Shown here: positions 57,751 through 64,000 of the stretch, in pieces
How positions within the stretch are numbered: position 1 is the first letter of the stretch
Layout of the letters: every line of letters starts with the position of its first letter
NCBI GenBank assembly: GCA_002298915.1
Contig: DBML01000004.1
Span: forward strand, 1-64,000
Direction of reading: 5' to 3'
DNA length: 64,000 nucleotides
DNA from: Clostridium sp. UBA699
GTDB taxonomy: Bacteria > Bacillota > Clostridia > Clostridiales > Clostridiaceae
Translations under genes and position numbers: made by a program
Notes under the pieces: generated by a model
Databases searched by the model: none
The model's input: only the letters and a program-made list of their open reading frames with translations
Told to the model about the DNA's origin: nothing

Positions 57751-58651
57751 TGTCGCTCACCGCCCTTTCTCCGCTGCTGTTTCCGCTGGTAGGGTTGTTG
57801 ATCACCTTGCCGTTGAAGTACATGGTTGAGGATCCGCCCCCGTCAAGGTTGTAGGCAACTGTGCAGCCCCTTTCCTTGAACTCCTGTGCGAGCTCGAGGA
57901 GCGACAGCCCGGCGCTTTCGCTCGTCCTGCCGTCGGACACGATGACGATGTAGTGGAGAGCTGATACCTGCCCGATGGCCGTCCTCGGGTTGCTGCTCAT
58001 GGACTGTGACACCTCGCTGGAGCTGTCGACCACGATGCTGCCGTCCTCTATGAGCGCCGGCCCGAAGGAGAGCACCTGCCAGGCGCTGCCGGCTACAGAG
58101 GAGAGGCTTGTCGCGCTCTCGTCTATGACGGAAAAGTTGCCGGTCTTGTCTATGACCAGGGCCTGCCCCGTTCCGGGGGTGCTCCTGTAGGCTACTCCGT
58201 TCCTCAGCACGTAGCCGTAGTTCCTGAAACCGTAGTAGTCACCGTTTATGGCGAATATCGCGTCGTTTTCCTCGGCCATCTCTGAGGTGGTCTCCTTTAT
58301 GTTCCGTCCGTAGGTGCCGCTTGCCAGCGCGGTCTTGAGAAAGGAGGCGTCGGTCACCTGTATGTCGGCTACATAGACGGTTGAGCTGTAGTCCCTCACG
58401 GTCTCTATGGTTATCTTTATGTTGCCGTCGTCGTAGGAGCTGTCGGTGACGGTTGCGGCGCTTCCGGAGCTTGCCAAAGACGTGCTCGAGGTGCTGACCG
58501 CCGAGGCCGCCGAGGCTGACGGATTAGCCGACGCGCTGCCGTAGGATTTCTCCAGGACGAAGGTGTCCATTATGACGAAGGTGAACGCCGCTGTGAGGAG
58601 TAACGAGAAGACCGCGGCCCATCTATACGGTTTTGACAAAAACTTTTTCAT
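57731..58651 (-). CDS. membrane-anchored phosphodiester glycosidase family protein (NAGPA/DUF2233)
   Basis: This 306-residue protein has an N-terminal membrane helix (about 13-32), a Ser/Ala-rich linker, and a NAGPA-type domain: IFAINGDYYGFR, NPRTAIGQ, VIVSDGRTSESAGLSL, YNLDGGGSSTMYFNG and ERAVSDIVYFG. Such domains hydrolyse sugar phosphodiesters, for example on teichoic acid or exopolysaccharide. It overlaps the glycosyltransferase gene by 29 nt upstream and a membrane protein gene downstream, which suggests envelope polymer modification. Confidence 0.9.
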   Translation of the reverse strand: MKKFLSKPYRWAAVFSLLLTAAFTFVIMDTFVLEKSYGSASANPSASAASAVSTSSTSLASSGSAATVTDSSYDDGNIKITIETVRDYSSTVYVADIQVTDASFLKTALASGTYGRNIKETTSEMAEENDAIFAINGDYYGFRNYGYVLRNGVAYRSTPGTGQALVIDKTGNFSVIDESATSLSSVAGSAWQVLSFGPALIEDGSIVVDSSSEVSQSMSSNPRTAIGQVSALHYIVIVSDGRTSESAGLSLLELAQEFKERGCTVAYNLDGGGSSTMYFNGKVINNPTSGNSSGERAVSDIVYFGY

Positions 58652-59702
58652 CGCTTTCCGTGTCCTTTCTGCCGTTGTTGAAGATGTACCTCTTCTGGAT
58701 CTGGTAGCTCAGGAAGAAGAGCCCGGTGTCTGCGAAAACCTTGACGACTGTCGGATGCCCCAAAAGGCTTGACAGCCCTGCGACGAGCACCCAGCTTGTC
58801 ATCATCTGACCGGAGAACAGGGTGAAGTACTTGGCCAGCTCCGCCCAGTGGCTGCTGCTGCTTTTGAAAACCCAGTTCCTGTTGAGCGAGAAATTAACCG
58901 TCCCCGACAGGACCCTCGCCAGCACCGTAGACTCGAGTATCCCCTGGGCGCCTGCCCCGAAGATTGCCGTGAACAGGGTGAAGAGCGTCAGGTCGATGGC
59001 CGCGGAGGACATGGAAGCCAGGCTGTACTTCATTATGTTCAGGCATATCCTTGCGGAGTCCTTGATGGAGTTGAAGTGCGAGGCGTTGTTGTTCTCCATG
59101 TATATAGTCCTGATCGGGACCTGCGAAAGGGGAAGCTCCCTCTTCACGAACTCCATCAGCATGTTCATCTCGTATTCGAACCTGTCCCCCTTTATGGCAA
59201 GGCAGGTCTCCGCGTGCTTCCTCTGGATCCCCCTCAGGCCTGTCTGGGTGTCCGGGCAGCTCCGTCCTGTGCTCGCCCTGAAGACGGCAGCCGTGATGCG
59301 GTTGCCCCACCTGCTCTTGAAGGGGACGTCCTTTCCCCTGAAGTCCCTGGTCCCAAGGACCAGGCCCTCTGCCCCTTCCTCCAGCGCGGAGGCGACCTTG
59401 GCTATGTCCTCTGCCGAGTGCTGCCCGTCCGCGTCGGCCGTCACGTACCCGCAGGAATCGGGGTAGCCTGCCCAGGCGTACCTCAGGCCGGTCTTAAGCG
59501 CTGCTCCTTTTCCCCTGTTTTCGGGGTGGACCAGCACGTCGCACTGGTATCTCCATCTGAGTGTATTGAAGACGCCCCTGCATCCTTCCCTGCTTCCATC
59601 ATTCACAACAACCACATCGAAGTCTTCTTTCCTTAGCTTCTCAACCAGAGCGACAAGTTTGCCATCAGGGTTGAGCGCCGGGATAATTACTACAGGCTTC
59701 AT
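58623..59702 (-). CDS. family 2 glycosyltransferase fused to GtrA-type membrane domain
   Basis: This 359-residue protein joins a GT2 domain (VVIIPALNPDGKLVALVEKL, VVVNDGS, VTADADGQH with the metal-binding Asp pair) to a four-helix GtrA domain (about 225-345, with NFSLNRNWVF). This fusion links a sugar to undecaprenyl phosphate and helps move it across the membrane. It is the first gene of the three-gene leftward operon ending in the membrane protein at 57310. Confidence 0.92.
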   Translation of the reverse strand: MKPVVIIPALNPDGKLVALVEKLRKEDFDVVVVNDGSREGCRGVFNTLRWRYQCDVLVHPENRGKGAALKTGLRYAWAGYPDSCGYVTADADGQHSAEDIAKVASALEEGAEGLVLGTRDFRGKDVPFKSRWGNRITAAVFRASTGRSCPDTQTGLRGIQRKHAETCLAIKGDRFEYEMNMLMEFVKRELPLSQVPIRTIYMENNNASHFNSIKDSARICLNIMKYSLASMSSAAIDLTLFTLFTAIFGAGAQGILESTVLARVLSGTVNFSLNRNWVFKSSSSHWAELAKYFTLFSGQMMTSWVLVAGLSSLLGHPTVVKVFADTGLFFLSYQIQKRYIFNNGRKDTESDEKVFVKTV

Positions 59703-59799
59703 TGCTCTGCCTCCTTTGCATGTTTGTTATGATTACACTTTAACCGCAAACTTCGGCAGAATTATAAAGAAAATGTGTGAAAGTGAAGTTATTTGAGCA

Positions 59800-59826
59800 A
59801 AGAAAAAAGGAACCCGCGGGTTCCTC
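59800..59826 (-). terminator. rho-independent terminator
   Basis: AGGAACCC-GC-GGGTTCCT (59808-59825) followed by TTTTTTC on the minus strand, after the Nif11-like gene. Confidence 0.88.
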
Positions 59827-59833
59827 GCCCCTA

Positions 59834-60115
59834 TCAAAGGGAAGCTAAGAATGTCTCGTAGATGTCCTGAAACCCCTGGTAAGGGTACTGGTTTCCGCCG
59901 TTCTGGCTCTTGCACTGGTTGTCGCTGTACTCCAGGCCCACCGCGAAAAGGTCGCCGACCGTTATGTTCCTTCCTGCCTCGCAGGCTATCTGGCAGAAGC
60001 TGTCCATAGGGTCCTCGGCAGAGCGCGTTGCCAGCAGCCTCTCCCTGAGCGCAGGGTCCTTCCTTGTGTCCGAATACAGCAGGTCAAGTTCTCTGAGTAT
60101 CTTGTTCATGGGCAT
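59834..60115 (-). CDS. Nif11-like small protein
   Basis: This 93-residue protein has the pattern DPALRERLLATRSAEDPMDS, then FCQIACEAGRNITVGDLFAV, similar to the Nif11 leader domain (helix, then AxxxGxxIT-xDL). The tail carries Cys and Gly/Asn/Tyr residues (CKSQNGGNQYPYQG). Nif11 domains serve as leaders of modified peptides, but no maturation enzyme is nearby. AAGGAG is 4 nt before the ATG at 60115 and 10 nt before an ATG at 60109; either may be used. Confidence 0.6.
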   Translation of the reverse strand: MPMNKILRELDLLYSDTRKDPALRERLLATRSAEDPMDSFCQIACEAGRNITVGDLFAVGLEYSDNQCKSQNGGNQYPYQGFQDIYETFLASL

Positions 60116-60284
60116 ACAACTCCTTAATTAAACAACTAACATAATTATAGCACTGCTTCGTTCCTAATGCTAATAATAGGTGGACTTTTTTTGAAGCGAA
60201 GGCAGGATAATCGCTTTCAGCATAGAATATATTACCCTGCATGCTAATCGAGATTAAATTCCGGAAGGAGATGTTAAGGAAGAG

Positions 60285-60476
60285 ATGACTTTGTGTCCAG
60301 AATGCGGAGCACTGTTGAAGGCTGAAAACCAGGAGTGCTGGAGCTGCGGCTCCAACCTCGAGATCCATCCGAACGAAAAAGCCGACCCTGTCACTGCGAA
60401 GGACTGTGCGGCGGCGTTCCTCATGCTTGCGATCCCGCTGCTGGCGTACTACATAGTGTACCTGAAGGGCCTGTAG
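60285..60476 (+). CDS. zinc-ribbon membrane protein
   Basis: This 63-residue protein has a zinc ribbon LCPECGALLKAENQECWSCG at the N-terminus and one membrane helix (FLMLAIPLLAYYIVYL) near the C-terminus. It presumably sits in the membrane with the ribbon in the cytoplasm. The role is unknown. A terminator follows. Confidence 0.7.
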   Translation: MTLCPECGALLKAENQECWSCGSNLEIHPNEKADPVTAKDCAAAFLMLAIPLLAYYIVYLKGL

Positions 60477-60515
60477 CCCGTTCCTGCTGCGGTATGTTTT
60501 TCATAGATTTTTGTT

Positions 60516-60545
60516 GGCCCTGAGGTTATGCAGGGCCATTTTTGT
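60516..60545 (+). terminator. rho-independent terminator
   Basis: GGCCCTG-N8-CAGGGCC followed by ATTTTTG, between the zinc-ribbon gene and the XRE-like gene. Confidence 0.85.
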
Positions 60546-60589
60546 TGTATAATAAGATTGCACAATTCGATTTTTGGAGGTTCATAATT

Positions 60590-60790
60590 ATGAAAGTAAG
60601 CTACCAGCCGCTTTTCAACAAACTGGTCGAGAAGAAGATAATGCCCAAACAGCTCATAAGCGACGGCGTGATATCCGAGGAGACTATGCTCTGCATCATG
60701 AAGGGCGAGTACATCCCAATGGAGGCCCAGGAGAAGATATGCAGCTACCTTGGCTGCAACGTCTACGAGATCCTGAAGCACCAGGACTGA
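60590..60790 (+). CDS. XRE-like small helix-turn-helix protein
   Basis: This 66-residue protein has a Cro/CI-like HTH (FNKLVEKKIMPKQLISDGVI, then SEETMLCIMKGEYIPMEAQE) ending in YLGCNVYEILKHQ. GGAGG is 9 nt before the ATG at 60590, and a TATAAT box lies at 60548-60553. It resembles YozG-type small regulators. It stands alone. Confidence 0.75.
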   Translation: MKVSYQPLFNKLVEKKIMPKQLISDGVISEETMLCIMKGEYIPMEAQEKICSYLGCNVYEILKHQD

Positions 60791-60818
60791 CATTAAAACA
60801 TAAAAGCTGAAGCAGCGA

Positions 60819-60859
60819 AGCCGCAAACCCTTGTTTTTCAAAGGTTTGCGGCTTGTTTT
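60819..60859. terminator. bidirectional rho-independent terminator
   Basis: AAGCCGCAAACC pairs with GGTTTGCGGCTT and is followed by GTTTTC. It separates the XRE-like gene from the convergent DUF3006 gene. Confidence 0.85.
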
Positions 60860-61072
60860 CTACTGCCAAAGGCTGTCCATCAACCCTTTTATCCGTTCCT
60901 TCCTTTTATCTGTCTCCTCGCTGTCTACCGTGATCGAGCCAGCCTCAAGCACCAGCACATCCCCTTCCCCTGCGCCGGCAGGGATGTCCTTCACGGGGAT
61001 CTCCAGCATCGTCCTGTCCTCTTTCTCGCAGACCGCGAATTCTCCTTCGAACCTGTCTATTATGACCTTCAT
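60860..61072 (-). CDS. DUF3006 family protein
   Basis: This 70-residue protein matches DUF3006: MKVIIDRFEGEFAVCEKEDR, IPAGAGEGDVLVL, and a C-terminal helix with KRKERIKGLMDSLW. DUF3006 genes commonly follow ComEC-like metallo-beta-lactamase-fold genes, as here (18 nt gap). The function is not known. Confidence 0.88.
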   Translation of the reverse strand: MKVIIDRFEGEFAVCEKEDRTMLEIPVKDIPAGAGEGDVLVLEAGSITVDSEETDKRKERIKGLMDSLWQ

Positions 61073-61090
61073 CTTCCTTCCTCCTCTGCT

Positions 61091-62056
61091 CTATTTTGTA
61101 GTTTGAAAAGTAATAGCCTTGCCGTCGCTGGTTGCCGTGATGGTGCCGGACTCGTCGGTGCGGTACACCCTGATCCCCCTGTCCTCGAGCTTTTCCAAGG
61201 TCTTCTGCGCCGGATGCCCGTATGGGTTGTCAGCCCCTGCGCTTATGACTGCGTACCTGGGCTCCACCCTGTCCAGGAAGGACGATGTGGTGGAAGAGGT
61301 GCTGCCGTGGTGGGCCACCTTCAGGACGTCGGCTTTCAGGTCGAAGCCCTTGGCTACCATCTCGCTTTCGGAGAGCGACTGGGCGTCCCCCTCCAGCAGG
61401 AACGACGTGCTGCCGTAGGTAACCTTGAGAACTAGGGAGTAGTTGTTCAGGCTGTCGTAGCTGGACGAGTTCGGCGCGAGCACTTCGACTTTGGCGTCGC
61501 CCAGCTTGAAGCTGTCCCCCGGGGCAGGCGCTGTTATCTTCATTCCCTTCCTGCTTACCGCGGTAAGGACGTCCTCGAAGGTTCTGGTGTTGGCAGACGC
61601 CCTGGGCATGTATATGCTGCCTGTGCCGAAGGAGCTTATGACGTAGTCGAGGCCGCCTATATGGTCCTCATGGGGATGCGTCCCAACGACATATGTCAGG
61701 TTTGTTATCCCCAGCGAGGCTATGTATTTTCCCACAGCTGTGGATGAACCGTTAGGGCCTGCATCGACGAGCATGGATTCGCTTCCCTGCTGTATCAGGA
61801 TGCTGTCGCCCTGGCCTACGTCTATGAAGTGGACCTTCAGCGTCCCGCCAGCGGCTGCTTCCTCTGCAGCCCGTACTTCGCCTTCGGTTCCCCCCGAGCC
61901 CCCGGCTGCCGAATCCGTGGCCGCCTTCGGAGCGGCTTTCAAAACTCCGCGGATGCCTGCCATGCCGCAGCCCGCCGAAGCGGACATGAGAAGAAGAAGC
62001 ATTAGCATTGCACAGCAGCGTCTGATGATATTCCTTGCTGCAGTTTTTTCTTTCAT
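61091..62056 (-). CDS. ComEC/Rec2-like metallo-beta-lactamase-fold lipoprotein
   Basis: This 321-residue protein has a lipoprotein signal (LMLLLLMSASAGC) and a metallo-beta-lactamase domain like the C-terminal domain of ComEC: FIDVGQGDSILIQ, the metal motif THPHEDHIGG, FLLEGDA and LKVAHHGSTSSTT. It probably acts at the outer face of the membrane as a hydrolase, perhaps a nuclease. ATG at 62056 has GGGGGA 4 nt upstream; an earlier in-frame start at 62077 overlaps it. Confidence 0.9.
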   Translation of the reverse strand: MKEKTAARNIIRRCCAMLMLLLLMSASAGCGMAGIRGVLKAAPKAATDSAAGGSGGTEGEVRAAEEAAAGGTLKVHFIDVGQGDSILIQQGSESMLVDAGPNGSSTAVGKYIASLGITNLTYVVGTHPHEDHIGGLDYVISSFGTGSIYMPRASANTRTFEDVLTAVSRKGMKITAPAPGDSFKLGDAKVEVLAPNSSSYDSLNNYSLVLKVTYGSTSFLLEGDAQSLSESEMVAKGFDLKADVLKVAHHGSTSSTTSSFLDRVEPRYAVISAGADNPYGHPAQKTLEKLEDRGIRVYRTDESGTITATSDGKAITFQTTK

Positions 62057-62078
62057 GTCGTCCCCCTTGTCGCACAAA

Positions 62079-62107
62079 GAACTGGAGCTTTTAACGGCTC
62101 CAGTTCC
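62079..62107 (-). terminator. rho-independent terminator
   Basis: AACTGGAGC pairs with GCTCCAGTT and is followed by CTTTG on the minus strand, between the 70-residue gene and the lipoprotein gene. Confidence 0.7.
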
Positions 62108-62116
62108 ATTTTTGCT

Positions 62117-62329
62117 TTATTTGCAGAATTTCTCGAGCTTGTTGTGGAAGTCCCTTGCCAGGTCCCTCGCGTAATCCTCGTTGGTATAGTACTTGTAGAT
62201 AAGGTCCTCCTCAAAGTCGTTGAGGTTGAGTCCCTTTAGGAAATACTCCTGGAGCATGAATTTCACGATGTCTGTGTCCGAAGCCTCTCCGGTGTCAAAC
62301 ACTTCTTTCAAAAACTTTCCGCTGTCCAT
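62117..62329 (-). CDS. 70-residue acidic hypothetical protein
   Basis: This helical protein (FLKEVFDTGEASDTDIVKFM, then EEDLIYKYYTNEDYARDLAR) is acidic and Tyr-rich. An AGGAGG site lies about 8 nt before the ATG at 62329. I do not recognise a family. It follows the 84-residue gene after 39 nt in the same direction. Confidence 0.6.
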   Translation of the reverse strand: MDSGKFLKEVFDTGEASDTDIVKFMLQEYFLKGLNLNDFEEDLIYKYYTNEDYARDLARDFHNKLEKFCK

Positions 62330-62368
62330 TTTGCCATACCTCCTTTGATTAAGCCTTAATGTGTTTAT

Positions 62369-62623
62369 CTATATTCCGTGCGGGTTGTGCACGTATATAA
62401 CTATCAGGTCCTCGCCGAAGCTGAAAGAGTCAACCGCGTAGTTCTTTACGTTTTTTTCGTCGAACGCGTTGAACTTTCCTTCGTAAAGCATTTCTTCGCT
62501 GACCTTTCCAGGCTCAACCTCGGTGTCCACATTGCACATTACAACTTTCATGTCCGCTTCGTCCGCCGCGACCAGGTTTATCAGCGAATAGAGTTCAACT
62601 TCCTTTGCTTCTGATTTTAACAT
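62369..62623 (-). CDS. 84-residue hypothetical protein
   Basis: This acidic protein has alternating strands (DMKVVMCNVDTEVEPGKVSE; FSFGEDLIVIYVHNPHG). GAGGAG precedes the ATG. No family recognised. Confidence 0.6.
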   Translation of the reverse strand: MLKSEAKEVELYSLINLVAADEADMKVVMCNVDTEVEPGKVSEEMLYEGKFNAFDEKNVKNYAVDSFSFGEDLIVIYVHNPHGI

Positions 62624-62721
62624 TTTCAGTTCCTCCTCACGATACGTTTTTGGTTTTAAGTTGCTGTAATATAATTATAGGCTTCCCAAAAACGATTTAC
62701 AACACAGGGAGGTATACTTTT

Positions 62722-64000
62722 TCAGCTTTGGTCCTGGCTTGGCTCTTTGCTCTTGTGCTTCTCTATCAGGTCGTTCTTGACGGACCAGAGCTTTCCTGAC
62801 AGGTCCACATAGTATTTCTGGGGGTTCACGAATCGCTTCGTCTCGTCCCAGATCGTGTCGACCTGCTGCCTGCAGTACTCCCTGATCTCCTTCAGGTCCG
62901 GAAGCCTGTATACGCATTCGCCGTTGAGGAACACTGGCACCTGCAGCTTCCTGGCCTTGAAGTCCTCGATCTCCTTCTTCTTCCAGGTGTAGACCGGATC
63001 GAATATCACGTACGGCTTGGTGTCGTCTATCTCCTCATCGGCAAGGGCGATTATGTCGGCCAGGGCCCTTCCCGTTTTCCTGCTGTACAGCCTCCAGGGC
63101 ATCTTGTACCCCGGGTTCGTTATCTTCTCTGGGTTCTCGGATATCTTTATCCTCGGGATGACCTCCCCGCCTTCCTCGACGGCCACCAGCTTGTATACTC
63201 CTCCGAACACCGGGTCCGACTTAGAGGTTATGAGCCTTTCGCCAACGCCGAATATGTCAATCTTCGCCCCCTGGCCTATGATGTCGGTGATGATGTACTC
63301 GTCGAGGCTGCTGGACGCCACTATCCTGCAGTCGGCGAGCCCCGCCTCATCCAGCAGCTTCCTCGATTCCTTGGAGAAATACGCCAGGTCGCCGCTGTCG
63401 AGCCTTATGCCTTTGAGCCTGTGCCCAGCGGGTTCCAGGACTTCCCTGGCCACCCTGATGGCGTTGGGCACTCCGCTGCCGAGGACGTCATAGGTGTCGA
63501 CCAGGAGAGTGCACGTGTCGGGATAGGTTTTGGCGTAGGTCTTGAAAGCCTCGTATTCGTCGTCGAAGAGCTGAACCCAGGAATGGGCCATGGTGCCAAC
63601 GGCAGGGACTCCGAAAAGCTCGTCGGCTATCGTTGTTGCTGTGCTGTCCGCCCCGCCGATGTACGCCGCCCTGGCGCCGTAGATTGCGGCGTCGTAGCTG
63701 TGGGAGCGCCTTGCCCCGAACTCCATGAGCGTCCTCCCCTGCGATGCTCTGACGACGCGGTTCGCTTTCGTTGCGATGAGGCTCTGGTGGTTTATGGTCA
63801 CCAGGAGCATCGTCTCGAGGAGCTGAGCTTCTATGATCTTCCCCCTCACTGTAACGAGGGCTTCGTTCGGGAACATGGGCGTTCCTTCCGGAACGGCGTA
63901 TATGTCGCCTGTGAACCTGAAGTCCAGAAGGTACTGGAGGAACTCCTCCGAGAAAAGCTTTTTGCTTCTGAGGTACTCTATGTCCTTCTGGTCGAAATGC
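62722..64000 (-). CDS. pncB: nicotinate phosphoribosyltransferase, N-terminus beyond the window
   Basis: The frame stays open to the right edge, so the 5-prime end is missing. The visible part reads FRFTGDIYAVPEGTPMFPNE, then LMEFGARRSHSYDAAIYG, IGGADSTA, GTMAHSWVQ, IRLDSGDLAYFSKESRKLLD and the C-terminal KKYYVDL-like end. These are the phosphoribosyl- and nicotinate-binding segments of NAPRTase, which makes nicotinate mononucleotide for NAD salvage. An internal ATG at 63876 is within the conserved domain and is not the start. Confidence 0.95.
   Translation of the reverse strand, partial: HFDQKDIEYLRSKKLFSEEFLQYLLDFRFTGDIYAVPEGTPMFPNEALVTVRGKIIEAQLLETMLLVTINHQSLIATKANRVVRASQGRTLMEFGARRSHSYDAAIYGARAAYIGGADSTATTIADELFGVPAVGTMAHSWVQLFDDEYEAFKTYAKTYPDTCTLLVDTYDVLGSGVPNAIRVAREVLEPAGHRLKGIRLDSGDLAYFSKESRKLLDEAGLADCRIVASSSLDEYIITDIIGQGAKIDIFGVGERLITSKSDPVFGGVYKLVAVEEGGEVIPRIKISENPEKITNPGYKMPWRLYSRKTGRALADIIALADEEIDDTKPYVIFDPVYTWKKKEIEDFKARKLQVPVFLNGECVYRLPDLKEIREYCRQQVDTIWDETKRFVNPQKYYVDLSGKLWSVKNDLIEKHKSKEPSQDQS

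Overview
The window looks like the chromosome of an anaerobic, amino-acid-fermenting member of the Clostridia (Firmicutes). Evidence: strong AGGAGG-type ribosome binding sites, many GTG/TTG starts, a glycyl-radical hydroxyproline dehydratase with its SAM activase, a type III pantothenate kinase, a PucR regulator, ECF-type nickel transport with the Lar cofactor genes, and clostridial-type small proteins. I cannot name the genus. The host DNA is moderately GC-rich; the integrated element is more AT-rich in places.

Left host region (1-14.2 kb): a REP-associated tyrosine transposase, a sugar-phosphate isomerase-like TIM barrel, a double-rhodanese lipoprotein, and an overlapping pair of a membrane acyltransferase-like protein and a CapK/F390-type adenylating enzyme. 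Two arsenic-type clusters follow, both read leftward: arsR-acr3-arsC, then arsR-permease(UPF0718)-DUF2703-CobW GTPase-thioredoxin-like. Each has its own promoter with an ArsR-type inverted repeat. A PF06541 membrane protein and an SDR oxidoreductase complete the region.

Integrated element (14,208-31,009): a unit of 16.75 kb inserted into tRNA-Arg(CCT), bounded by perfect 53-bp direct repeats. It has a tyrosine integrase with an inserted HTH domain, a divergent repressor/Cro-like switch, excisionase-like HTH proteins, a D5-type primase-helicase followed by iteron-like repeats, a run of very small genes, a terminator-like barrier, then a late-looking block (272-aa Asn-rich protein, 1354-aa LPD38-like protein, phage-type sigma factor, membrane protein). 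I see no terminase, portal, capsid or tail gene, so it is more like a satellite or an undescribed integrative element than a complete prophage. An AT-rich cargo gene lies between the integrase and attR.

Middle host region (31-48.8 kb): a hydroxyproline-use operon hypE-hypD-proC-ppnP-XRE/cupin regulator; folate and CoA genes (5-FTHF cyclo-ligase, coaX, panE); an OmpR/histidine-kinase pair; and a set (Asp/Glu racemase, DmpA-type peptidase, CoA-acylating semialdehyde dehydrogenase, PucR, class III aminotransferase) that fits use of beta-alanine and possibly beta-alanyl peptides.

Right host region (48.8-64 kb): a nickel-pincer cofactor operon (ECF nickel transporter, larC1/larC2 joined by a probable -1 frameshift on an A9 tract, larE, larB, with DUF3842 downstream); then an overlapping pair of a degenerate HAM1-like nucleotide-binding protein and a SIR2-domain protein. 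This pair resembles the KomB-KomC effector pair of the Kongming anti-phage system but has no KomA deaminase nearby, and is the best candidate here for an undescribed defence system. The rest is an Fe-S CCG-domain protein, a glycosyltransferase/GtrA-phosphodiester glycosidase-membrane protein operon, several small proteins, a ComEC-like metallo-beta-lactamase-fold lipoprotein with DUF3006, and the C-terminal part of nicotinate phosphoribosyltransferase, which runs off the right edge.
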